A stretch of 64,000 nt of DNA from contig NZ_CP051685.1 of NCBI RefSeq assembly GCF_012849555.1, positions 1,612,001 to 1,676,000 on the forward strand. The letters are read 5' to 3'. Shown in pieces: positions 54,448-61,523 of the stretch (within the stretch, counting starts at the first letter, position 1; each line of letters opens with the position of its first letter). A model generated the notes under the pieces. That model did no database searches, had not been told where the DNA came from, and saw nothing but the letters and a program-made list of their open reading frames with translations. This DNA comes from Massilia forsythiae (lineage in GTDB: Bacteria; Pseudomonadota; Gammaproteobacteria; Burkholderiales; Burkholderiaceae_D). The position numbers and the translations under genes were made by a program.

Positions 54448-54982
54448 CAAAGATTACGACGTTGTATTTGGTGCCGAGTACACGTCGCCGGCAAGACGCT
54501 CGGTTGTTGCCGAGTTGCAGTTATTGAAGGAATGCTGTAATAATTTATCGGGCATTGAAGAACCATTGCGCGCATTACTCTTGGACAAGCTTAAAAGCCA
54601 AGGGGGCTTAGCTTCACTGGAGTGGAAGGAAAGAAGCATTGTGAACATGTCCCTAAATACCCATAAGAGCGCCGCAGGAGATGTCATCGTAGGCGGCTTT
54701 AAAACGATAGATGTATACCGTAAGGCTGCGCTAGAAAAACTTCAAGAGCATCTTGTTCTCTCCACGAGGCCTACCCGGGGCACCATTGCTTGGCACAAAA
54801 CAGAAAGTCAGGCAAAGTCAGATGAGAACGATCTTTTAATTGACGAAATAATGCTTCTGACAGGTCGCCTCGGAAGTGTGATGGATTACGCTCGCGAACT
54901 CGCATCTAAAGCCAACAAGTCAGAAGAATTTCTTGCTCTACAGAGTGAGCTGTTGAGAAGGTTTCCGATTCGTTCAAAATAA
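54440..54982 (+). CDS. Small helical protein of the recombinase operon (TnpC-like position)
   Basis: A 180-aa, mostly helical, charged protein with no catalytic motif. VDVYRKAALEKLQEHL-type helices and the C-terminal LASKANKSEEFLALQSELLRRF suggest a coiled coil. Its ATG overlaps the stop of recombinase 2 by 8 bp, and its own stop shares a base with the next ATG. In Tn554 a small third protein (TnpC) guides recombination; a similar helper role is inferred here from size and place only. Confidence 0.65.
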   Translation: MADKDYDVVFGAEYTSPARRSVVAELQLLKECCNNLSGIEEPLRALLLDKLKSQGGLASLEWKERSIVNMSLNTHKSAAGDVIVGGFKTIDVYRKAALEKLQEHLVLSTRPTRGTIAWHKTESQAKSDENDLLIDEIMLLTGRLGSVMDYARELASKANKSEEFLALQSELLRRFPIRSK

Positions 54983-56409
54983 TGGATATTTCTAAGAAGC
55001 TCTATCGGCTTACCTCGGACGGATTTCGCTATCCATGGTCAGTCTGGAAAGAAGAGGTTAACTTTAAGCCCGGGGAAAATATCCCGTTGTTGTTTTGGCC
55101 CGATGGTTCAGTATGTTGGCTTGCTAATCTTTACCTACTCAAGGGATATAAAGATGGCAAGTCAAGGCGGAACAATGGCGGAACCCTTCTTACCTACGCA
55201 AAAAATTTAAGTCCTTTCATCCGATGGTGCTACGAGAACGAATTAGACTTTTTCGATCTAGAAGAACCGGACTTCGTTTCGTTTGTTACCGATCTCAGAG
55301 ATGAGACCGCGAAAAATGCGCCGACAAAAAGCGTGCGTGGACTCAAACAAGTCAACACTATTGCGGGGGCTGTCATGAACTTCCTTGCATTCGTTGACGG
55401 CATTATGCCTGGACTTGGATTGCTGGGTTCTAACGGTAAGATCAAGGCCGAGCTTAAGAGTATAGAGTTGAAGAAGCGCGGAAAAACAATTTATGTAAAA
55501 AAATGGACACACCATTGTCTGCCAAGGGATAACCCCACAAGAAGACGTCAACCTATTTCAACCGATGCCATCGATAAACTTCACAACGCCAATGATTCTT
55601 CAAGTGAATCGGGGTTCGTTAAGCGGCGGCGATACGTTATGCTACGGCTTTTCGAAATTACCGGTGGACGTCGAATTGAGGCCTCTCTGGTAAAAATTAA
55701 CGATTTGCTAGAGGCCGAAAGGACTGGACTGCTCCGCATCTTTAGCGCAAAACAAGGGGACGACGAAGCAGTACGATTTGTACCTGTTCCGAAAGTGGAT
55801 CTAAAAGACATCCTATCCTTCGTCAAGATTTACCGCAATCCAATTGTTAGAAAAACTATTGGCATAGCAAATGATCATGGCTATTTATTTATAAATTCTA
55901 AGAATGGTAAGCATTTACAAGTCGATACGCTCGGGTCCGAATTGTATGAAATCCGGATTGCTGCTGGCATCGATGATGAAGAGGTATGCCTTCATGCCTT
56001 TCGTCATCGCTACGTTACTGAACAGCTGCGTCGGCTGATTCGCACTCAGCGCTGTGAATCCGTGAGTGATCTTAAGAAAGCTTTGCTTTCAATGGAGTCG
56101 TTAAAACAGCAACTCATGGAGTGGACCGGGCACTCTAATATGGAGTCGCTGGACTGGTACATTCACCATGCATTTGAAACTGAAACGGGCTTCAGGGAGT
56201 CGCTTGACATCCTCCAAGCGAGCAAAGTAGTCGAGTCATTGCATTTCATTATCAAAGACTATCAGAATCAAGCGCAGGCAGGTGGTTGGTCGCCTCAACT
56301 ATTCAAAGAGTTCGAGAGCGTGGTCGCGACAGCCGCGCTCGAGCTATCACAGCTTTTTGCTGCTCAACGTGTGGGTGAGGTAACGCCCTTAAAAGTGTAT
56401 GAATCTTAG
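54982..56409 (+). CDS. Tyrosine recombinase 3, complete catalytic set
   Basis: A 475-aa recombinase. An N-terminal SAM-like core-binding domain (TYAKNLSPFIRWCYENELDF) precedes the catalytic domain: Arg in ITGGRRIEASLVKI (about 227), Lys in FSAKQGDDEAVRFVPV, HAFRHRY (about 337–343), WTGHSNMESLDWYIHH (about 381–392) with the Tyr. TAATG overlap with the previous gene. Normal size for an integrase; best candidate for the main strand-exchange enzyme. Confidence 0.88.
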   Translation: MDISKKLYRLTSDGFRYPWSVWKEEVNFKPGENIPLLFWPDGSVCWLANLYLLKGYKDGKSRRNNGGTLLTYAKNLSPFIRWCYENELDFFDLEEPDFVSFVTDLRDETAKNAPTKSVRGLKQVNTIAGAVMNFLAFVDGIMPGLGLLGSNGKIKAELKSIELKKRGKTIYVKKWTHHCLPRDNPTRRRQPISTDAIDKLHNANDSSSESGFVKRRRYVMLRLFEITGGRRIEASLVKINDLLEAERTGLLRIFSAKQGDDEAVRFVPVPKVDLKDILSFVKIYRNPIVRKTIGIANDHGYLFINSKNGKHLQVDTLGSELYEIRIAAGIDDEEVCLHAFRHRYVTEQLRRLIRTQRCESVSDLKKALLSMESLKQQLMEWTGHSNMESLDWYIHHAFETETGFRESLDILQASKVVESLHFIIKDYQNQAQAGGWSPQLFKEFESVVATAALELSQLFAAQRVGEVTPLKVYES

Positions 56410-56697
56410 ATTATTCGACTGGCAGCCTCTAGCGACAGGTTAGCATTTCCAACGAGGTACGATAGCAATAGGCCATAATACCTATGCAACACGGACGAAA
56501 CGCTTACTTGTAGATTCGTTATGCCGATCTCGCAGGCTGTGCATTCGACAAAAATGCCGAGAATACATACCTTGGACATTCTTCTGGCTGCCGACCCACT
56601 CATCCATTGGTGATATGTAGCATGTAGAACTAGTTGTTAGGCGCCTTTGATCTCTCGACATTAAGAGCTTGTTAGGTTTTGGAGAAAGACTGAAAAG
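56410..56697. other. Intergenic stretch between the recombinase operon and the opposite-strand genes
   Basis: 288 bp, AT-rich, no credible gene. It could hold the right end of the element, but I could not find a copy of the left inverted repeat. Two GTTAGG motifs (56,634 and 56,671) are present without the palindrome of an attC site. Confidence 0.4.
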
Positions 56698-57162
56698 CTA
56701 TGCGATGTACGTCCCACTTTGACTGCGAGCAGCTTTGATGACGTCACTGCCCCGGTCAAGCGCATCTCTTGGGGCCACAGGCATTGCGTCGTCGTCGCCC
56801 ACTTGTTTCGCGATCCAGCCGTTGGGAAAGTGAAACCATATTGCAAGTGACCAGGTATCCGCGCATTCGCCGTATGCCTTTAAAATGTCGCCGATGATTG
56901 ACAGAGGTTGATACATCGAGTCGAATTGGTAACGAGGATAGTACTCTTTCCCGTCGTATGAGACGCTAAAAATGCGCCTTTGGCGCTTCCAATGGCTCGC
57001 CGGAAGCGAATTTTTCGTTGGAGGATTCTTCTGCAGCTTGTTAATATCTTCTGCTGTCAGCCAGTCACCTTCTTCGAACACTTTTGTAACGGTAGCCATC
57101 TGACCGAAAATTTCTTTTTGCATGCCAATATTCGGAAGTATGCTGATGGGAGTCTGTATCAT
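56698..57162 (-). CDS. Hypothetical protein with MbcA/ParS-like C-terminal pattern
   Basis: Up to 154 aa (starts possible at 57162, 57123 or 57099). The N-terminal helix pair (GDWLTAEDINKLQ) looks like a DNA-binding or adaptor segment. The C-terminal part WSLAIWFHFPNGWIA … PVAPRDALDRGSDVIKAARSQ follows the W-x-x-x-P-N … P-x-D-A-L … V-x-x-A-A rhythm of MbcA/ParS antitoxin domains. It lies 9 bp after the next gene, so one operon. No toxin motif is seen. Confidence 0.5.
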   Translation of the reverse strand: MIQTPISILPNIGMQKEIFGQMATVTKVFEEGDWLTAEDINKLQKNPPTKNSLPASHWKRQRRIFSVSYDGKEYYPRYQFDSMYQPLSIIGDILKAYGECADTWSLAIWFHFPNGWIAKQVGDDDAMPVAPRDALDRGSDVIKAARSQSGTYIA

Positions 57163-57171
57163 AAACGCTCG

Positions 57172-57465
57172 CTACATATAAACACCGTATTCCAGTCGAA
57201 TGAGGCAATCTCGTAACAATTCGATATTTCCCTCAGCAACCAAATCCAGCGGTCGCATTCCGTTAAACGCGATCGCCGGTTCATTAAGCCAATGCTGTGC
57301 TATCGAAAGATTGCCTCCAAACATTCGCATTAGAATTTGTCCGATCTCATCCAAAGCTCTAGCAGCGTTACCAGTTCTCAGCCTCCTCATTAGCCTTTTA
57401 TGAGTATGCCTTTTGGCCAGAATCCGGTAGATTTCTTTTTTACGCAATCTGATACTTATGCTCAT
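57172..57465 (-). CDS. MbcA/ParS/Xre antitoxin-like protein (DUF2384)
   Basis: A 97-aa protein. Its C-terminal half IGQILMRMFGGNLSIAQHWL, AIAFNGMRPLDLVAEGNIEL and LIRLEYGVYM matches the DUF2384 antitoxin/toxin-binding domain closely. Such proteins normally pair with RES-domain NAD-degrading toxins, but no RES protein is adjacent. Middle gene of a minus-strand group of three next to the recombinases. Confidence 0.75.
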   Translation of the reverse strand: MSISIRLRKKEIYRILAKRHTHKRLMRRLRTGNAARALDEIGQILMRMFGGNLSIAQHWLNEPAIAFNGMRPLDLVAEGNIELLRDCLIRLEYGVYM

Positions 57466-57513
57466 GCTATCCTCCGAAGTTTGCTGATGCTTTTACATAC
57501 AAATTTCAACAAA

Positions 57514-57897
57514 CTATGGATCTATCTCGTCCAATGACTGAATCGGCCACTCTAAAATTGCGGCCACACGTTGGATTACCCACCAAGCTTCAGCTTTAGA
57601 GGTTAAATTTGTTCGAATTAACCTCGACAAGTATTGCGCAAGTATCTCAGCCTCGCTCATTTGCGAACGCTTGCCCTCTTTAGCTTCTCGTAATTTGATT
57701 GTTAATTGCTGGGCAATTTCTTCACAGATCTGCCATCTCTCATATATCTCGGGAGGCGTGCATCCCGGCATGTAAAATCTGCCTCCATAATTCATTACTG
57801 AGAATTTTGGCTGAGTTCCTGGAATCGCACCTTCAGCAACAGTTCGAGGAAAATCCACGGGAACTTTTAGATATTCGAGCTCGTCATCTTCATTCAT
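57514..57897 (-). CDS. Hypothetical protein of the three-gene group
   Basis: A 127-aa acidic protein. It begins MNEDDELEYLKVPVDFPRTV, then has a PGCTPPEIYERWQICEEIAQQL helix and a C-terminal helical bundle ending WWVIQRVAAILEWPIQSLDEIDP. I recognise no family. The gap to the antitoxin-like gene is 48 bp. It could be an upstream partner or toxin of the MbcA/ParS-like protein; that is speculation. Confidence 0.5.
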   Translation of the reverse strand: MNEDDELEYLKVPVDFPRTVAEGAIPGTQPKFSVMNYGGRFYMPGCTPPEIYERWQICEEIAQQLTIKLREAKEGKRSQMSEAEILAQYLSRLIRTNLTSKAEAWWVIQRVAAILEWPIQSLDEIDP

Positions 57898-57934
57898 GTG
57901 CGCATCCGTACGAACATCTGTGCCCGTTCAATTT

Positions 57935-58996
57935 TCATGAGCAGCCCATCGCATCCTTGGTGTCGGTCGTGAAGGTCCAAGTCTTGTCGATCGTCAGACC
58001 TTTTGCGCTACCGGTGGCCGTGCCGGTAGCGGTGCCGACGAAGTGGACGGTGTACTTCGTGCCCGGCGTGAACGGTGCCTTGCCGACGATGTAAGCGACG
58101 TTGGCGCCCAGGTACTGTAAGTTCTGGTCGGTGCTGTCGCGGACCATCAGGCGAACGTCTAGCGGGGTGCTCTGCCCTTCCGGCGTCACGGTGAACGTAG
58201 TCACTTTCAGGATGGTGCTGGTTTCGGTGGCGATGCTGATCGGGTAGCTGGTCTTGGCGCACACGTTCGCCTGCGTCATCTCGAATTCCTTGTAGAACGG
58301 ATTCGGCGACTCGGTGTGGTGCGTCATCGGCACGCCGGTCTGCTTGTCGTACGGGAACACGCCCACGTAGTCACCAGCGTTCTTCTGCTGCTTGATGTAG
58401 CCAGCATTGATGTAGGTCGGGCCGCTGTCGTTGCCCGGCGCGATGCCGACGTCCGTCAGGCCTTGCACCATCATCGCGTTGCGGTGGAACACCGTGCTCA
58501 GCAGTGCTTGCACCGAAGTCTGCTGGATGCCCTCGAAAGCGATGACTTCGGTGGTGTAGGCGCTCGCATAGCCGGCCGCGATCACGCGATCACCCGGCTC
58601 TGCACCGGTGAAGCCAGGGTTGCCCGCGATTTCGTGGTGCGCGTCGCCGCCGCTCATGTTGGTCTGGACGTAGGCAGCATGGTTCTTTGCTGCGATGTCG
58701 ATGTTGGTGTTCTGGCGCACCGGGCCGAGGCCTTCGATGGCGCGGAAGGCATTAAACTCGGCGAAGGCGTTCGCTTGTACGCTACCGGCCGGGTATGCTG
58801 CCGGCGCAGCGGTTTGCAGCTCAGCCGCCTGCACGGTGCTGACCGGGGGTGTTGGGGTGGGATTGGTCGGCGTGGTGGCAACAGGGGTGCTGGTGGCCGG
58901 GGATGAGCTGCCGCCGCCGCAACCAGTTAAACCAGATGTAAATACCACTGCAACTAACAATTTAATCTCGTAGCGCTGCTTATATCTTTTAATCAT
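57935..58996 (-). CDS. CAP/SCP-domain lipoprotein
   Basis: A 353-aa exported lipoprotein. A lipobox (SGLTGC) is followed by a Pro/Thr/Ser linker, then a CAP (SCP/PR-1-like) domain at about residues 75–230 (FAEFNAFRAIEGLGPV, HAAYVQTNMSGGDAHHE, HRNAMMVQGLTDVGIA) and a C-terminal β-domain (TPLDVRLMVRDSTDQNL … WTFTTDTKDAMGC). The GC content and codon use are core-like while both neighbours are AT-rich. Role unknown; CAP proteins bind sterols or act in the envelope elsewhere. Confidence 0.82.
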   Translation of the reverse strand: MIKRYKQRYEIKLLVAVVFTSGLTGCGGGSSSPATSTPVATTPTNPTPTPPVSTVQAAELQTAAPAAYPAGSVQANAFAEFNAFRAIEGLGPVRQNTNIDIAAKNHAAYVQTNMSGGDAHHEIAGNPGFTGAEPGDRVIAAGYASAYTTEVIAFEGIQQTSVQALLSTVFHRNAMMVQGLTDVGIAPGNDSGPTYINAGYIKQQKNAGDYVGVFPYDKQTGVPMTHHTESPNPFYKEFEMTQANVCAKTSYPISIATETSTILKVTTFTVTPEGQSTPLDVRLMVRDSTDQNLQYLGANVAYIVGKAPFTPGTKYTVHFVGTATGTATGSAKGLTIDKTWTFTTDTKDAMGCS

Positions 58997-59076
58997 TATA
59001 AATCAATCCCTTTTCAATATTGCCAACTCATTCCGTATGTAATTCGGATAACCTCGCTTATGAAATCAATGCTTCT

Positions 59077-59586
59077 TCATACGTGGTTTATTTTAATTTT
59101 AGGGACGAAGACGTTTTCGCAACGGTGGCAATAGAATCCCAGATCCCACTGCGCTTTCTCGTTTTGATAATCTAGCTTGTTGTATTTTGCATTGCGTCTT
59201 GCGCAGTCGCGGTAGTGCTTCATGCAGTGTAAAAATATACATGTCCCAGCGATAATCGCAAAAATAGCGCCAACAGCCGAATTAAATATCGCTACGCCAA
59301 GAAATCCAACTATTGCGCCACCTAACCAAGCAAACCCAACTCCAAAAAACAAACCGTAGAATATCCAGCTCTCGGTACGCTTGGTTGGCATCGCTAGCTT
59401 TTGCGCTAGCGCAGTTTTAACGGTAGTATTCGTCGAAGTTTTCGTGCCAGCAACAGCTAAGCTCCCGTCAACCATGCCTACGGTCGTCCCGCGAGACGTT
59501 GAATTCCCGTGGCTGGTCCCACCACTAACAATCGCCGAAATTTTTTGCGTATTCTCACTTCCACATTTGTTGCAGTTATACTCCAC
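59077..59586 (-). CDS. Small membrane protein with zinc-ribbon ends
   Basis: A 169-aa protein. It begins YNCNKCGSENTQKI, a Cys-x-x-Cys zinc knuckle, has two hydrophobic helices (IFYGLFFGVGFAWLGGAIVGFLG and AVGAIFAIIAGTCIFLHC), and a second knuckle FYCHRCENVF near the end; the two pairs may form one zinc ribbon. The Gly/Ser/Thr-rich segment at 20–55 is unusual. Its function is unknown and GC is low. Confidence 0.6.
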   Translation of the reverse strand: MEYNCNKCGSENTQKISAIVSGGTSHGNSTSRGTTVGMVDGSLAVAGTKTSTNTTVKTALAQKLAMPTKRTESWIFYGLFFGVGFAWLGGAIVGFLGVAIFNSAVGAIFAIIAGTCIFLHCMKHYRDCARRNAKYNKLDYQNEKAQWDLGFYCHRCENVFVPKIKINHV

Positions 59587-59645
59587 TATTCGCTCCTATC
59601 AAAATTTTTGAGGGGTTTTTCAAAGCCACCCTAAACTTCGCCTAT

Positions 59646-60170
59646 CTAATTCGGCTCCTTCCATAACCTTGATGTTTTCACAATATCGACCAGCGTCAGG
59701 TCGTTAAACCCGCTAATCTCAATCGAACCGTTAGCACATGCAAACATATATGCTCGTTCACCGGTAAGTGCGTATCCCTCTGAAATTTCAACTACACGCT
59801 TCAATTCATAATCGCTATCAGATTCCCGTCTGGTTTGGATGTGAAGGCGATATTCTTTTAATTCTTCAATTGAAATAAAATCAAAAATATTTTCAAAATT
59901 ATCGAAGATAAAGCGTTGCCACCTGCTCTCGTCGGTGAACGGAGCAATATCAAGATGAAATAAATGAGTGTTGAGAGGTATCTCGACGAAAGGATAACTA
60001 TGCAGTCCTGGCTGATTGAATAACGCACGAAGCGCTTCCATTCCTTCGTCATCCTCCGAATTTTCGTAAGCGTGAAACACGTTAGTCCTTGAGCGAAATG
60101 GTGAGAGACGCATCGTTTGCCAAGCCAGCGATCTGTCCATTGAATCGGTGCTGAGCAGGCATGGAACCAA
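59646..60170 (-). CDS. Hypothetical protein divergent from the XRE regulator
   Basis: Up to 174 aa; the true start may be an inner ATG (MRLSPFRSR at 60,113). A soluble α/β protein with many aromatic and acidic residues and no recognised motif. It is transcribed away from the XRE gene, and the palindrome at 60,193–60,226 lies just in front of it, so it may share that control. Confidence 0.45.
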   Translation of the reverse strand: MVPCLLSTDSMDRSLAWQTMRLSPFRSRTNVFHAYENSEDDEGMEALRALFNQPGLHSYPFVEIPLNTHLFHLDIAPFTDESRWQRFIFDNFENIFDFISIEELKEYRLHIQTRRESDSDYELKRVVEISEGYALTGERAYMFACANGSIEISGFNDLTLVDIVKTSRLWKEPN

Positions 60171-60192
60171 GTCCGGCGCGCCACGACTTGTT

Positions 60193-60226
60193 GACTATAC
60201 ACGACAAGTAATTGTTGTGTATAGTC
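60193..60226. promoter_or_regulatory. Large palindrome between divergent genes (candidate operator)
   Basis: GACTATACACGACAA – GTAA – TTGTTGTGTATAGTC: 15-bp arms with one mismatch. The outer GACTATA…TATAGTC resembles the GACT…AGTC boxes bound by controller proteins of restriction–modification systems. It lies 38 bp before the XRE start. Confidence 0.7.
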
Positions 60227-60264
60227 AGTCGCAAGAAGTGAGGGTGACGTGCATCATCGTGAGC

Positions 60265-60597
60265 ATGACAACAGCGCCCGCAAAAGCTACGGAGGCAAGA
60301 AATCTAGTAAGCTTGGCTGTTGGCGACAGGCTGAAGGAGTCTCGAATCCGCGCGAACATAAGTCAGCTGAAGCTGGCGGCAGAAGCACACGTAGACCGAG
60401 TGTTCATATCTAACATCGAACGCGGCGTAGCTAACCCGTCAGTTATCGTTTTGGCAAACATATGTCACGTCTTAGGCATGACATTGGCTGAATTCTTCAG
60501 TGAGCTCGACATAGCACTGCCGCCGCAAGAAGACGAGCCGCGCAGAACGAACGCGGCACAGCCAAAAGTAAAACCCCCGGGAAGCCGTCTGCGCTAA
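60265..60597 (+). CDS. Small XRE-family regulator (controller-protein-like)
   Basis: A 110-aa Cro/C1-type HTH protein. The HTH covers residues 14–72 (LAVGDRLKESRIRANISQLKLAAEAHVDRVFISNIERGVANPSVIVLANI is split here by function: recognition helix around DRVFISNIE). The ERGVANPS pattern is typical of controller proteins. ATG 60265 is chosen; GTG 60259 is possible. A Pro-rich tail follows. No restriction or methylase gene is visible, so it stands alone or serves the divergent gene. Confidence 0.75.
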   Translation: MTTAPAKATEARNLVSLAVGDRLKESRIRANISQLKLAAEAHVDRVFISNIERGVANPSVIVLANICHVLGMTLAEFFSELDIALPPQEDEPRRTNAAQPKVKPPGSRLR

Positions 60598-60684
60598 TGG
60601 TGCCAAGGCAGTGACAGTGGCTCGCGTATCTGCGCGACTGTCTAAAGCAGGACGAGGCCCCTGCAGAAAACTGACTTAGAGCGC

Positions 60685-61200
60685 CTAACAAAACCGTTCG
60701 ACATACCGCCAACAGATGAGCGAACAGGCAAGTGAAAGGAACGCCTGGTGGATGTCTGCTCGCCTCTCGTGCCGTATGCGCAGTCTGCGAAAGCGGTGAA
60801 GCCAACCCAAGGTACGCTCGACGACCCACCGCCATCGGCCAAGCCTTTCGCGCGACTCCACGTCATAGCGGGCAATTCGAGCGGCAATACCCCGACGGCG
60901 CAGCCAGGCCCGATGGGCTCTCGAAGCATACGCTCGATCGGCATGCAGCTTACCTGGGCGTTTTCGGGCACGGCCTGCCAAACCTTTCACTGCCGGGATG
61001 GACTCTACTAGCGGGATGAGGAAACGCGAGTCGTGTACCTGCGCACCCGAGATTTGGGCTACTAGTGGAAGTCCACGCTCATCTACCAGCAAGTGGTGTT
61101 TGCAGCCGAGCTTGCCGCGATCGGTAGGGTTCCGGCCTGTATGCTCGCCGCCAGCAGGTGCCGGCACGCTTGCAGCGTCCACGCAAGCTCGATCCCACAT
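60685..61200 (-). pseudogene. IS5-family transposase, C-terminal fragment
   Basis: About 171 codons: WDRACVDAASVPAPAGG (first catalytic Asp), DRGKLGCKHHLLVDERGLPL, the second Asp in LHADRAYASRAH, and Glu in RWVVERTLGWLHRFRRL, ending at the stop within the terminal repeat-like GCGCCTAAC. The N-terminal DUF4096 domain is absent; upstream codons do not match the family. So it is a truncated insertion sequence. Confidence 0.75.
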
Positions 61201-61406
61201 GATCTGATCGTACTCGCGGACCTTTCTATTACCGGCGCCTCCCCCGCGGTGCTTGCGGCCATTGCTGCGGGCAAGCCAGGTAAAAAAGCCAGTAGAGCAA
61301 CGACGCCACAGATTGCTACAACAATGGAGATCGCGAGCAGTTGCCCGTGAGAATCTACCAGCTTGTGCATGAATGTCTTTTTCCAGACGGGACCGATCCG
61401 GTTCAA
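61201..61406 (-). other. Short reading frame cut by the IS5 fragment
   Basis: From ATG 61406 about 65 codons encode KKTFMHKLVDSHG and a membrane helix (LLAISIVVAICGVVALLAFL) before the frame runs into the IS fragment. It may be the start of a membrane protein gene disrupted by the insertion. I do not recognise it. Confidence 0.3.
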
Positions 61407-61482
61407 ACCGACTTTAAGCGACCAAAGCTTGCAGGTCTGTGCTTCATCTCTCGTATCACCGGCATAAGTATTTAGTAAGAGG

Positions 61483-61517
61483 AAAAACCGGGAACTGATG
61501 CATCAACCAGTTCCCGG
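61483..61517 (-). terminator. Rho-independent terminator of the efflux gene
   Basis: On the minus strand, a perfect 10-bp stem CCGGGAACTG / CAGTTCCCGG with a 10-base loop followed by TTTTT (61487–61483), just after the stop of the gene at 61,524. Confidence 0.9.
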
Positions 61518-61523
61518 GCCAAA

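Larger units (their letters stand above)
49835..56409 (+). mobile_element. Four-gene tyrosine-recombinase element inserted in rtcB (right end not fixed)
   Basis: AT-rich DNA starts at the rtcB break, opens with an inverted repeat and a promoter, and carries four coupled genes: three tyrosine recombinases and one small helical protein. The layout recalls Tn554 (two recombinases plus TnpC), RIT elements (three recombinases) and gamma-mobile-trio islands, but the number, order and sizes (828, 687, 180, 475 aa) differ from what I know. The right border may lie beyond 56,409; the genes to 57,897 have similar base composition and may be cargo. Confidence 0.75.

Noticed and set aside
56634..56680. 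GTTAGGC motif suggesting an integron attC site
   Set aside because: No matching RYYYAAC box at the expected distance, no imperfect palindrome and no integron integrase (the recombinases here lack the IntI-specific features).
57514..57897. RES-type toxin partner for the MbcA/ParS-like protein
   Set aside because: The protein has none of the RES conserved Arg, Tyr or Glu settings that I could recognise; left as unknown.
60193..60226. Palindrome as the right end of the recombinase element
   Set aside because: It shares only the ACAA-4-TTGT centre with the left repeat, and its place between divergent genes next to an XRE regulator fits an operator better.
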